Of a DNA stretch of 64,000 nucleotides, positions 47,244 to 55,671 are shown one piece after another. The DNA lies in assembly GCF_009391885.1 (NCBI RefSeq), contig NZ_VZII01000024.1, forward strand, positions 44,510-108,509, written 5' to 3'. Made by a program: the position numbers and the translations under genes. Numbering within the stretch: position 1 is the first letter of the stretch; every line of letters starts with the position of its first letter. The notes under the pieces were generated by a model. It was not told the DNA's origin, searched no databases, and saw only the letters and a list, made by a program, of their open reading frames with translations. Source of the stretch: Pseudomonas sp. MN1F. Lineage in GTDB: Bacteria; Pseudomonadota; Gammaproteobacteria; Pseudomonadales; Pseudomonadaceae.

Positions 47244-47434
47244 GGGCGTCGCTCCTTGAGGGGGTGGGAAACGGTGTACCCAGCCTAAGGAGGAGGCGTT
47301 TGGCTTTCAATTTCTTAATTCCATTTTGTTAGATTGTTTTGTTCTTTTTATATCCTTTTGTTGCTGTGTCGTCTGATGTCGAAATTTTCACATCCTCTTG
47401 CTAGGATTCGAACCCATCAAAAGGAGCCCTGTTC

Positions 47435-48313
47435 ATGCCCATCCTGCGCCGGCGCAGTACCCGTATCGCCCTGACTGCCACCACCGGGCTGGTCGCCGCC
47501 ACCCTGGGTTTTTTCGCCTGGCAATCGTTCTACCCGGTGCAGACTGCCAGTGGCTGGCGTGTCGAGGTGCTGCACCGCGACGTGGCCAAGGCCGCTTCGT
47601 TGCTGCCCCAGGCCGACGGCAGCCTGCTGGTCAGCCGTGAGCTGGATGACGGCAAAGGCAGCATTCTCAAGATCACAGCCAGCGGCGACCGCGTGGTGCT
47701 GATCGACAACCTGTCCAAGCCCGACGGCATGGTCGCGGCACAGGGTGGCTGGGTGTTCAGCCAGGAAGGCGGCCACGCGCCGGTCAGCCTGTCCCGCGAT
47801 GGCCAGGTCACCCGCCTGTTCGACGGCGACAGCGTGCAGGGGCTGTGGAACGATGGCGATCACCTGTATGCCATCGAAGACCGCAAGGGCAACGGGCGCC
47901 TGATGCGCTATGAGTGGGCCAGCGGCCAGCTCGAGGTGCTGCGCGCGGGGCTGACCGAAACCGAAGGCCTGACCCGCTGCGCCGACGGCCGCCTGCTGTA
48001 CACCGAGAAAGGCACCGGCATCGTTCGTGCGTTGTCCGACGACGGTAAAGACCCGGTGGTGGTCGAGGGCCTGCGCCATCCCACCTTCCTGCTGTGCGAC
48101 CAGCGCGGCCTGTGGATCAGCGAAGACAACACCCACCGCGCGCGCCTGCTGCGGGTGGACGCCGATGGTACCCAGCACGTGGTGCTGACCTTCCTCAAGG
48201 CGCCGCAATCGATCATCGCCGATGGCAAGGGTGGCTACCTGCTCGCCGAAGGCGGGCGCAATCGCGTGCTGCAACTGAGCCCGCCTGCCGACGAGGCCAC
48301 TGCCCAGCGTTAA
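47435..48313 (+). CDS. SMP-30/gluconolactonase-like beta-propeller protein
   Basis: 292 residues. An N-terminal anchor (RIALTATTGLVAATLGFFAWQSFY) precedes a six-bladed propeller with repeats such as DGMVAAQGGWVFSQ, GDHLYAIEDRKGNGRLMRY, DGRLLYTEKGTG and KGGYLLAEGGRNRVLQL. Glu, Asn and Asp residues in SMP-30 metal sites can be matched in part (TEGLTRC, SEDNTH). Probably periplasmic and membrane-anchored; substrate unknown. AAGGAG lies 8 bases before ATG. Its stop overlaps that of the convergent EamA gene. Confidence 0.8.
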   Translation: MPILRRRSTRIALTATTGLVAATLGFFAWQSFYPVQTASGWRVEVLHRDVAKAASLLPQADGSLLVSRELDDGKGSILKITASGDRVVLIDNLSKPDGMVAAQGGWVFSQEGGHAPVSLSRDGQVTRLFDGDSVQGLWNDGDHLYAIEDRKGNGRLMRYEWASGQLEVLRAGLTETEGLTRCADGRLLYTEKGTGIVRALSDDGKDPVVVEGLRHPTFLLCDQRGLWISEDNTHRARLLRVDADGTQHVVLTFLKAPQSIIADGKGGYLLAEGGRNRVLQLSPPADEATAQR

Positions 48314-49194
48314 CTGGGCAGGCGCCGCTTGCGACCTGGCAGCAGGCCCAGCACCAGCATGCAACCGAGCAGGATCACCAGGCCGCCAGCGGCCTGTAGC
48401 AGGCTCAAGGCTTCGCCAAGGAACAGCGCGCCGACCAGCACCGCCACCAGGGTGACCACGAACTCGACGCTGATGGTGCGCGTTGCACCGATGCGCGCCA
48501 CCAGGCCGAAATACAGCACATAGGTGGTGGCGCTCATCACGCTGCCGCTGAGCAGCAGGTACAGCCAGTCACTGGCCTGTGGCAGGCTGGGCAGCGGGAC
48601 GACCAGCAGCAACGGCAAGGTCAGCACACCGCCTGCCAGGAAGGCGCCACCCGTGACGGTCCAGGGGTCTTGCCCGCGCAGGCGCAGGCTGGCGTAGTTG
48701 CTGCCGAAGGCTGCGCACAGGCAGCCGAACACCGAGGCGAGGCAGCCGTGGATGAAGTCCTCGGTGACCGGCTGCGCCGGGTAGCCCACCAGCATGACGA
48801 TGCCCAGCACCCCCAGCAGCAGGCCTAGCAGGCCTTGTGGCGTGATTTTTTCGATGCCCCAGAGGCGGCCGATGATCATCGAAAACAGCGGAATGGTGGC
48901 AACCAGAATGGCCGACATCGCGGTACCGATGCGCGGGGTGGCGTAGGACAGGCCGATCAGCTGCCCGGCGACGGTGGTGGCGCCGACCACCAGCAAAGGT
49001 TTGAGCAGCGGGCGCAGGCGCAGGCCACGGCCCAGCAGGGCGGCGAGCATGGCCAGGGTGCCGCCGGCGATGAAGGCGCGCAGGCTGACCGCGCCGACCC
49101 AGCCAAAGGCGTGCACCACCTTGAGCACCACCAGGAAGGAAAAGCCCCAGGCGATGGCCAGGAACAGGTAGGCGGCGATATCGCGGGGTTGCAT
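48310..49194 (-). CDS. EamA (DMT) family transporter
   Basis: 294 residues from ATG 49194; ten helices in two EamA repeats (YLFLAIAWGFSFLVVLKVVHAFG, and YLLLSGSVMSATTYVLYFGLVARIGATRTISVEFV). The motif GATRTISVEFVVTLVAVLVGALFLGE is typical of RhaT/EamA exporters of metabolites. The stop shares bases with the convergent gene (48310-48313). Confidence 0.86.
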   Translation of the reverse strand: MQPRDIAAYLFLAIAWGFSFLVVLKVVHAFGWVGAVSLRAFIAGGTLAMLAALLGRGLRLRPLLKPLLVVGATTVAGQLIGLSYATPRIGTAMSAILVATIPLFSMIIGRLWGIEKITPQGLLGLLLGVLGIVMLVGYPAQPVTEDFIHGCLASVFGCLCAAFGSNYASLRLRGQDPWTVTGGAFLAGGVLTLPLLLVVPLPSLPQASDWLYLLLSGSVMSATTYVLYFGLVARIGATRTISVEFVVTLVAVLVGALFLGEALSLLQAAGGLVILLGCMLVLGLLPGRKRRLPS

Positions 49195-49251
49195 GCGGCA
49201 AGGTCCATCCAGAAAGGAGGAGCGCAGGCTAGCGGGTTGCTGCAAAGCTTT

Positions 49252-49920
49252 TCAAGCCTGGCCAGCCACCAACAGCAACGACTGCGGCACCGGGCTCTGC
49301 GGATGCTGCGGCTCCTGCAGGCTCAGTAACCTGAACCCTGCCATGTCCAGAGCATTCAGCCAGCTGGCCAAGGTCCGGAAGTACCACGGCATCGGCCGCC
49401 AGTCTCCCGCAAAGCCAGCAAATGACTCTTCACGCCAGCCGTCCTGATAGTCCCCGCCCGCCACGCTCCAGGGATGCAGCGTCTGGATCACCAGTTCGCC
49501 ACCGGGCGTCAGCAGTGCTTTCATGGCCGCCAGCAAGGGAATAATGTCTTGCTGCAACAGGGCGAAATTGGCACAGATCAGTTCGTAGCCACTGCCGATG
49601 TCCACTGCACCTTCGGCCAGCTGCGCATAGCTGGCCTGGTGCACCTGCGTCGAGCCTGCGGCCCGCGAAGCTTCGACCAGCGCGGCGTCGCCATCCACGC
49701 CAGTCACCTCGATGCCACGATCGGCCAGCGCCCGCAGCAACCAGCCTTCGCCGCAACCCAGGTCCAGCACCCGCTCAGGCTGGCGACCGAGGATCGCCAG
49801 CAGGATCGCCTGGTCGGTGACCTGCAGGCGGCTCTCGATAGCGCCGCCACGCACGGCGTCTATCCACGCCCGAGCATTGTGCTGCCAGCTGTGCAGCAGG
49901 GCGTCTTCGGGGTTGGGCAT
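49252..49920 (-). CDS. Class I SAM-dependent methyltransferase
   Basis: 222 residues. Motif I is VLDLGCGEGWLLRALADRGIEVTGVDGD, followed by acidic post-I and motif IV in ICANFALLQQDIIPLLAAMKALLTPGGELVIQTLHPW. The target atom and substrate are not evident. It lies downstream of the PAP2 phosphatase gene by 27 bases on the same strand, so it may belong to an operon of envelope-modifying enzymes. Confidence 0.86.
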   Translation of the reverse strand: MPNPEDALLHSWQHNARAWIDAVRGGAIESRLQVTDQAILLAILGRQPERVLDLGCGEGWLLRALADRGIEVTGVDGDAALVEASRAAGSTQVHQASYAQLAEGAVDIGSGYELICANFALLQQDIIPLLAAMKALLTPGGELVIQTLHPWSVAGGDYQDGWREESFAGFAGDWRPMPWYFRTLASWLNALDMAGFRLLSLQEPQHPQSPVPQSLLLVAGQA

Positions 49921-49947
49921 GTCGGTGATCCTGAGCAGTGGGACTGC

Positions 49948-50769
49948 TCAAGCATAGGCGTTCACCGACACCTTGTCCGAGGGAGACCGAGCGGGAGCCT
50001 GGAGCGCTTCGCGCCCATAGAAGCCCAAGGCGGTGGCCCAGGTGGTCAACCACACGAAAATCCCGGCCCAGAAGGTGTGCGACATGTAGTGCCAGCCTTG
50101 CAGCACGCGAGTGGTGCCGTAGACGAAGCCGATCAGCAGGATGGCCACCAGCAGCTTGCGCGCATGCTGCCAGCGGTAACGCAGTGCCACGAAGTACAGC
50201 GCCAGCAGGGTGAAGCCGCTGGACGCGTGGCCGCCTGGCCAGCACCGGCCTTCACCGGCCTTGCTGAACCACTTGAAGTTCTCGTACCACTCCACGTGCG
50301 CCTCAGGGCCGCCGTAGAGGGTGGTTTCCACCGGGCAATACACGCTGGTGTGGCTTTTCAGGTAATGAATGACCGTGGTGCACAGGGCAAATGCCACCAC
50401 CACGAACAGGAAGTCGCGGCGATGACGGCTGGTGAAGCGCAGCACCGGGCTGATTCTGGCGGCATTCAGGCCGCGGGTGATCAGCGCGTCGGGGTGGTTG
50501 GCCAGGCGTGGCCAGATGAACGACAGCAGCGAACCGATGATCGCCGCCTCGCCGGTCCAGTTCGGCAGGATGCGCGGCCATTTGTGGGTCACTTTCTCGA
50601 ACAGTTGGTCGTGCAACAGCGGGAACTGCCCGGTGACCGGGTCAAGGAGCAGGTTGCTGATCCAGCGGTCCAGCGTGGTGAGGTCGAACAGCAGGAACGT
50701 GATCGCTGCCAGCAGCAGTGGCAATAGCAAATTGTTGACGTAGAACGTGGTGCGTGAAGAACCGGGCAT
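49948..50769 (-). CDS. PAP2 family lipid phosphatase
   Basis: 273 residues from ATG 50769, beginning 2 bases after the stop of the His-phosphatase gene. Five to six membrane helices. The PAP2 signature is varied: LKSHTSVYCPVE has Cys where the Arg of K-x6-R-P is expected, WPGGHASSGF replaces PSGH, and TRVLQGWHYMSH ends in His rather than Asp. These changes fit a subgroup related to LpxE/LpxT-like lipid phosphatases. It may remove or transfer phosphate on lipid A or undecaprenyl lipids. Confidence 0.83.
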   Translation of the reverse strand: MPGSSRTTFYVNNLLLPLLLAAITFLLFDLTTLDRWISNLLLDPVTGQFPLLHDQLFEKVTHKWPRILPNWTGEAAIIGSLLSFIWPRLANHPDALITRGLNAARISPVLRFTSRHRRDFLFVVVAFALCTTVIHYLKSHTSVYCPVETTLYGGPEAHVEWYENFKWFSKAGEGRCWPGGHASSGFTLLALYFVALRYRWQHARKLLVAILLIGFVYGTTRVLQGWHYMSHTFWAGIFVWLTTWATALGFYGREALQAPARSPSDKVSVNAYA

Positions 50770-50771
50770 GC

Positions 50772-51449
50772 TTACTTCCCTGTGCTGCTGTTGAGTGTCT
50801 GCCATTGGTTGGCGTTGAGTTGCCCGAGCAAGTGTGCCTTGCCGTTGCTGTCTTTGCTGATGAACAGTGCACTGGCATAGCCAGCAACGCGTTCGCCGCC
50901 CGCTACGCGCAGTTGCCGTTCGAGGTGGTCGATGCAGCCACTGTGGGTGACCAGCACCAGGTTGTGGCCTTCGCGCTTGTGGGCCAGGGCAGCGTCGGCA
51001 AAGGTGCCGTCACAGCGTGCCAGCCAGTCTTGGGTTTCGATAGCCTTGCCGAAGATGGACGATGCTGTCTGCTGGGTGCGCACTTCCGGGCTGCTGAGGA
51101 TATCGGCATTGGCCAGGCCCAGGCGGCGGATGCCGTCGCCAACGGCGGTTGCGGCCTGGTTGCCGTCCACGGTGATGCCGGCAGGGTCGCCCAGGCAGGC
51201 ATGGTTGGAGCGGTCGCAGCGTTCGGCATGGCGGATCAGGACAATCACCTTGCCGCTGCTCCAGGCGTTGTACACGCCATGCTCGCTCATCAGTTGCGCG
51301 CTGCCCAGGTTGGTGACATGCGTACGAAGCACGTGCCAGAGGCCGAATGCCGTGAAGGCCAGCAACAAGGCCAGCAGCCAGACAACGGGCAGTCTCCGGC
51401 GTTTCAGGCGCAGAAGGCGCGGGTGCGTCGCTATTACATTTTCCAGCAT
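50772..51449 (-). CDS. Histidine phosphatase family protein, Ais-like
   Basis: 225 residues. A single membrane helix at about 20-40 (LPVVWLLALLLAFTAFGLWHVL) anchors it, with the rest periplasmic. The catalytic motif VLIRHAERCDRSNHACLGD has RHAE in place of the common RHGE, as in Ais; the second His is VLVTHSGCIDH. Ais-type enzymes are proposed to remove phosphate from core LPS. It is paired with the PAP2 gene, pointing to envelope phosphate remodelling. Confidence 0.85.
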   Translation of the reverse strand: MLENVIATHPRLLRLKRRRLPVVWLLALLLAFTAFGLWHVLRTHVTNLGSAQLMSEHGVYNAWSSGKVIVLIRHAERCDRSNHACLGDPAGITVDGNQAATAVGDGIRRLGLANADILSSPEVRTQQTASSIFGKAIETQDWLARCDGTFADAALAHKREGHNLVLVTHSGCIDHLERQLRVAGGERVAGYASALFISKDSNGKAHLLGQLNANQWQTLNSSTGK

Positions 51450-51616
51450 GCTGCCACTCCGAGGACAAGGCTGGCAGCACCTTATCCTCGGCTTTGTGGC
51501 CCAATAGTGAAGCGGATGTGAAAATTGTCTTAGCCCTGCCAGCTGCCGCCGAACGTCCTGTGCTGGCTGGCGCGGGTTTTTGGGCAGCTTGAGGCCCGCG
51601 CCCTGCGGGGCGTGGA

Positions 51617-52822
51617 TCAGGCTGCTGCGGCAACCGGCAACGCGGGTTGCTCGCGACGAATGCTGGCCAGCGGCACCGCCACCAGCAGCAAGGTCAGCAC
51701 TACCGTCACGCCGATGCCCCAGGCCGCCAGGCTGAAGCCACCCAGCGAAATCAACCCGCCGGAGATCGCCGGGCCTACCGCCAGCCCAAGGCTGAGGAAG
51801 CTGCCGGCGGCAGCCACTACGCGGCCCTCGCGGTCCAGCGCTGCGGCCAACCCGGTAAGGTAGCTGAGGGCGTAGAAGTAGGTTATGCAGATGGTCATCA
51901 CCCCAGCGGTGTACAGGGTCTTGGAGTGCTCACCCAGCACATAGCTGAGGCTGGTTGCGCCGGTCAGCAGAATCGCCAGGATTACCGGTGTGCTCATGCC
52001 GAAGCGCTTGCCGACCATGGCGGCGATCAGCGGCCCGATCAGGCCGACGAACGACTGGAACGACAACAGCACACCCAGTTCATCGCCGCTGTAGCCGACC
52101 AAGGTGCCGATCCGCTCGACAAAGGCCCAGCCCATGGTGTCGCGGGCCTGGAACACGAACATCGCCAGCATCATGCAGATCGCCGGCAGGCTCAGCAGGA
52201 CATTGCCTGCCCCTGGCTGGCCGGCTGGCGCTTGAGCTGAAGGTTCGGCAACCGGTGCGCGCTGCGCCATCGCCGGTATGGCCAGCAGCATCACCGCCAT
52301 GGTCGCTGCCATCGCGTAATACAAACCGTGCAGGCCATGGGCGGCCATGACCTTGGCGTAACCCAGCATCACCACGATCATCAGCACCACCGACAGCACG
52401 TTCATGTGCCCGGCGACCCGGTCCGGGTGCTTGGCGCTGGACACGGCAGCATTGCCACAGGCCAGCGCCAGGCCGGCGCCAATACCCGCAACACAGCGTA
52501 CTGCCGCGAGTGCATAGAGGCTGTCGACATTGGCACTGAGCAGGTTGGCGGCAATCGCCAGCAGGGTGCCGGCCAGCGCCAGGGTGCGCCGGGGCGCGCG
52601 GCCCATGAACGGGGCGACCAGCAGCGAGGCGAGCATGGTGAAGCCGAACTCGGCCGACATCAGCAGCCCGGCCTGGGCTTCGTTGAGTTGCAAATCGTGA
52701 ATGATGGCGCTGATCAGGAACGGCAAGGCCCACAGCCCGAGCAGGCCGACGCCGTAGGCAGACGCGGCGGCGGAGAACACCAGGCTCCAGCTCTCGGGCA
52801 AGCAGTGTTTTATTGTTTTCAT
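51617..52822 (-). CDS. MFS transporter downstream of the dmm-like genes
   Basis: 401 residues, twelve helices. The first helix starts directly (SWSLVFSAAASAYGVGLLGLWALPFLIS), and the loop VAPFMGRAPRRTLALAG is an MFS marker. It is 72 bases downstream of dmmC on the same strand, so it is probably co-transcribed and moves the amine substrate or a product. It does not match the known choline or betaine carriers. Confidence 0.83.
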   Translation of the reverse strand: MKTIKHCLPESWSLVFSAAASAYGVGLLGLWALPFLISAIIHDLQLNEAQAGLLMSAEFGFTMLASLLVAPFMGRAPRRTLALAGTLLAIAANLLSANVDSLYALAAVRCVAGIGAGLALACGNAAVSSAKHPDRVAGHMNVLSVVLMIVVMLGYAKVMAAHGLHGLYYAMAATMAVMLLAIPAMAQRAPVAEPSAQAPAGQPGAGNVLLSLPAICMMLAMFVFQARDTMGWAFVERIGTLVGYSGDELGVLLSFQSFVGLIGPLIAAMVGKRFGMSTPVILAILLTGATSLSYVLGEHSKTLYTAGVMTICITYFYALSYLTGLAAALDREGRVVAAAGSFLSLGLAVGPAISGGLISLGGFSLAAWGIGVTVVLTLLLVAVPLASIRREQPALPVAAAA

Positions 52823-52894
52823 TGGGGTAACCCCTGAATGGCAGGCACAGCGTTGGGTAGACGCGCGCCGGTGGTTGGCGCGCGCAGGGTAGTG

Positions 52895-53941
52895 TTACTG
52901 CTGGCTCTCGTCGACCGGGGTGCCGTCGTCGTACTGCGACAGCCAGCTGACCATCGCATCGCGGTAACGGGTGAAGCCCTTGTAGTCGACCAGTTCCTGG
53001 TCCAGGTCGCGGATCACCCGGTGCATGCGTTTGGCCCACTGTGGCGCGAACTCGGCCAGCTCTTGCAGGCTGACCAGGTAGGTGCGCACCGGGAACAGCA
53101 CGGCGTTGCTGCGCGGCAGGCGGTGCAGCGGTTGCAGCTCGATGCGCAGGTTGACCAGCTCGCCGGCGTTTTCGGCGGTCACCGTGGTGCGCTCCGGGGC
53201 CCAGTCAGGCAGGGTTTCGGCGGAGGTTTCCAGGCGCGGGTTGACCGTGATCGACCAGTTGGTGCGGCGCACCGGGTGGCCAGGGCGCAGGCGCAGGAGG
53301 AACTTCAGCGCCCGCTGCAGGATGCCCATTTCATGCAGCTTGGGCACCGGGCCGTGGAATTCCATGAAGCTCATGCCGAGGTTGAAACGCAGCGAGTAGT
53401 CGGCGCGCTGGGTGGCCATGCCGGCGCCCATCACCAGGGTGTCGTCACGCTCCTCAAGCAGAATGAACTCGCCCTGGGCCTGGCGGGTGATGTATTCCAT
53501 CGGCTCCATCGGCAGGGTGCTGGCGTCACCGAAGGTGAAGGTCTGGTCGATCTGCAGCGGGCGGTTGACCCAGTGCCACTGGCTGCCTTTCTTCTCCAGG
53601 GTGAAGTGCTCGGGGTAGTCGCGCGAGTACGACTCCATCAGCAGTTCCAGCAGGTCCCACTGGGCTTCCATCATGTGCGGCAGGGCGGCGTAGTGCACGC
53701 CCGGCTGGCTGTCGAGGGTGTGCGCACGGTGGTGGCATTCGGAGATGTAGTGCTCGTCGATGTCGAACTGCCCGCGCAGCGCGCCCGTGCCGAACGGCAC
53801 GTGTGGCTCGACGTTCATCGAGTACATGTACTGGTCTTCCGGATACGGGAAGGGCAGGCGCAGTACGGCTTCGCGGCTGTTCTTGTAGGTGTGGCCCTGG
53901 CCTGCGTCGGCGTAGGTCTCGATCGGCTTGAATACGGTCAT
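52895..53941 (-). CDS. dmmC: DUF3445 heme-dependent oxidative N-demethylase-type protein, DmmC-like
   Basis: 348 residues from ATG 53941. The HODM/DUF3445 fold is recognised from FPFPYPEDQYMYSMNVEPHV, LEERDDTLVMGAGMATQRADYSLRFNLG and LRPGHPVRRTNWSITVNPRLE. Family members bind heme and, with a flavin reductase, oxidise methyl groups of dimethylamine or methylated amino compounds to formaldehyde. Gene order A-B-C and 17-base spacing from the reductase match the dimethylamine monooxygenase operon described in P. mendocina, from memory. The substrate here could be another N-methylated compound, since the upstream dehydrogenase acts on aminoaldehydes. Confidence 0.82.
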   Translation of the reverse strand: MTVFKPIETYADAGQGHTYKNSREAVLRLPFPYPEDQYMYSMNVEPHVPFGTGALRGQFDIDEHYISECHHRAHTLDSQPGVHYAALPHMMEAQWDLLELLMESYSRDYPEHFTLEKKGSQWHWVNRPLQIDQTFTFGDASTLPMEPMEYITRQAQGEFILLEERDDTLVMGAGMATQRADYSLRFNLGMSFMEFHGPVPKLHEMGILQRALKFLLRLRPGHPVRRTNWSITVNPRLETSAETLPDWAPERTTVTAENAGELVNLRIELQPLHRLPRSNAVLFPVRTYLVSLQELAEFAPQWAKRMHRVIRDLDQELVDYKGFTRYRDAMVSWLSQYDDGTPVDESQQ

Positions 53942-53958
53942 GTTGTTGTTTTCCTGTT

Positions 53959-54927
53959 TCAGAGGTCTACGACCAGGCGGCTGCAGTTGGCGCGGGATAC
54001 GCAAGGCATGAATTTGCGCTGGCTCAGTTTGTCTTCCTCGCTGAGCCAGTCGTCGCGATGGTCGAGTTCGCCATCGAGGTCCAGCACTTCGGTCTCGCAG
54101 TAGCCGCAGGCACCGCCGCGGCACAGGTAGGGCACCTTGTAGCCGGCCTGTTCGGCGGCTTCGAGCAACGACTGTTCGGCCGGCACTTCGATGGTCACGC
54201 CCTGGCGGGCCAGGGTGACGCTGAACGGCTGGCCGCTGGAGCCTTGCTCGACAAAGCGCTCATAGTGGATGTGGCTGTCGGTCCAGCCGAGGGCGTGGGC
54301 GCTGTCGAGGGTGTCGTCGATCATGCTGTCCGGGCCGCAGACATACACGTGGCTGCCCAACGGCCGGTCAGCGAGAATGTGGCGGATATCCATGCGTGCA
54401 TCGACGCCTTGCACATATAAATGCACGCGCTCGCCGTAGCGTGCCTGCAGCTCCAGGCCCAGGGCGGTGTGTTCGGGGCCGCGCACGGCCAGGTGCAGCT
54501 CGAAGGTGGCCTGCTTGAGTTGCAGCTCTTCCAGTTGCGAATAGACCGGGGTAATGCCCACGCCGCCGGCAATGAACACGTGCTGGCGGGCATGCTTGGC
54601 CAGCGGGAACAGGTTGGCGGGTTGCAGGATCTGCAGCAGGTCGCCTTCCGCGACCCGGTCATGCAGGTAGCGCGAGCCGCCCCGGCCTTCGCTGACCCGG
54701 CGCACGGCGATCTGGTAGGCGCTGGAGTCGTAGGGCGAGCTCATCAGCGAGTAGGCGTTGCGGTGGGTCTTGTCGCCGTCTTCGAGCACCACCACAACAT
54801 GGCTGCCGCCGGAAAACGCCGGCAGGTGCTTGCCGGCCGGATCGACCAGGGTAAAGCGGGTGATTTCCGGGGTGAGCGCTTCGATGCGGGCGACGCGCAC
54901 GCTGAGGGTGCCGTTATGGGTATTCAT
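53959..54927 (-). CDS. dmmB: PDR/VanB-type ferredoxin reductase, DmmB-like
   Basis: 322 residues from ATG 54927, overlapping the dmmA stop by ATGA. N-terminal flavin domain with THRNAYSLMSSPYDSSAYQIAV (Arg-x-Tyr-Ser), NAD domain with FIAGGVGITPVYSQLEEL and VYVCGPDSMID, then a C-terminal plant-type 2Fe-2S domain (YLCRGGACGYCETEVL with a fourth Cys in MPCVSRA). It should carry electrons from NAD(P)H to the heme demethylase. Confidence 0.88.
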   Translation of the reverse strand: MNTHNGTLSVRVARIEALTPEITRFTLVDPAGKHLPAFSGGSHVVVVLEDGDKTHRNAYSLMSSPYDSSAYQIAVRRVSEGRGGSRYLHDRVAEGDLLQILQPANLFPLAKHARQHVFIAGGVGITPVYSQLEELQLKQATFELHLAVRGPEHTALGLELQARYGERVHLYVQGVDARMDIRHILADRPLGSHVYVCGPDSMIDDTLDSAHALGWTDSHIHYERFVEQGSSGQPFSVTLARQGVTIEVPAEQSLLEAAEQAGYKVPYLCRGGACGYCETEVLDLDGELDHRDDWLSEEDKLSQRKFMPCVSRANCSRLVVDL

Positions 54928-55529
54928 GTGTCGAGCTCCTCGGCTGCTGGCAGTTCGCCCGGGACTTCGCCATCGGCCTTGATGCCCTGGAAGGCGGCCA
55001 GGCGGCGGGAATAGTGGTCGCGCACCACCAGGTCGAGCTGGCAACCGGGGCAACTGAATACGCGCTGAGTGACGTTCTCGGTGTAGGTGTCGCAGTGCGC
55101 GCACCACACGCGGCGGACCAAGGTGCCGCTGTGTTCGCGCAGCACTTCGTCGCGGTTCAGGTCGACCGCATTGGCGGCTTGCATGGCGGTGCCGATGAAG
55201 CTTTCCGAGCCACTGAGGTACAGGCGCGTGCCCATGTGGGCCTGGCCCAGCCGTTCGCGCAAGGCGGCGATCAGTGCCTGGTTGCTGGGGAACACCTCCA
55301 GCCCGGCCGCTTCTGCGGCTTGCAGGGCCTGCAGGTGGTCGTGCCCGGAGAACGACTCGGTGGAATAGAGCAGGGTGCTGTGCGCGCGCTGTGCGGGGGA
55401 CATGTCCGCGATCAGGCGCAGCATGGCCGCGCCGCCGCTGCCCTGGCCCGCGATCAGGTGGCGCAGGCCGCCTGTCATGGGCCGCAGCTGGTCATAGACC
55501 GGGCGGCTTTTGATGCCGGTGATAAGCAT
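54924..55529 (-). CDS. dmmA: DmmA-like small subunit
   Basis: 201 residues. The N-terminal 130 residues look like a Rossmann-type NAD-domain relative (IADMSPAQRAHSTLLYSTESF, TRLYLSGSESFIGTAMQA) and the last 65 hold a zinc-ribbon with two Cys pairs (VWCAHCDTYTENVTQR, FSCPGCQLDLV). This layout is the DmmA family as I know it. GAGGTG lies before ATG 55529. It is the first gene of the cluster and probably a scaffold or electron-transfer subunit of the demethylase. Confidence 0.82.
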   Translation of the reverse strand: MLITGIKSRPVYDQLRPMTGGLRHLIAGQGSGGAAMLRLIADMSPAQRAHSTLLYSTESFSGHDHLQALQAAEAAGLEVFPSNQALIAALRERLGQAHMGTRLYLSGSESFIGTAMQAANAVDLNRDEVLREHSGTLVRRVWCAHCDTYTENVTQRVFSCPGCQLDLVVRDHYSRRLAAFQGIKADGEVPGELPAAEELDT

Positions 55530-55636
55530 GGTGACACACCTCGTAAGCCCGAACCCCCGGCCTGTGCCGGAAGGTAACGTTGACGGCTGATTTCAGGCTC
55601 GGGCACGGGTGAAAGCAGAACCCATGCCATATTGCC

Positions 55637-55648
55637 TATGGTTTTATA
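55637..55648 (-). promoter_or_regulatory. Shared 12-base motif upstream of dmm genes
   Basis: TATGGTTTTATA, read here on the plus strand, lies 108 bases before the dmmA start and is followed by a related ATGTTTTATGA. The same motif with one base change (TATGGTTTCATA on the minus strand) is at 57138-57149 near the aldehyde dehydrogenase gene. Likely target of the FadR-type regulator at 57313. Confidence 0.5.
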
Positions 55649-55671
55649 TGTTTTATGACCAAAGTCGACAA

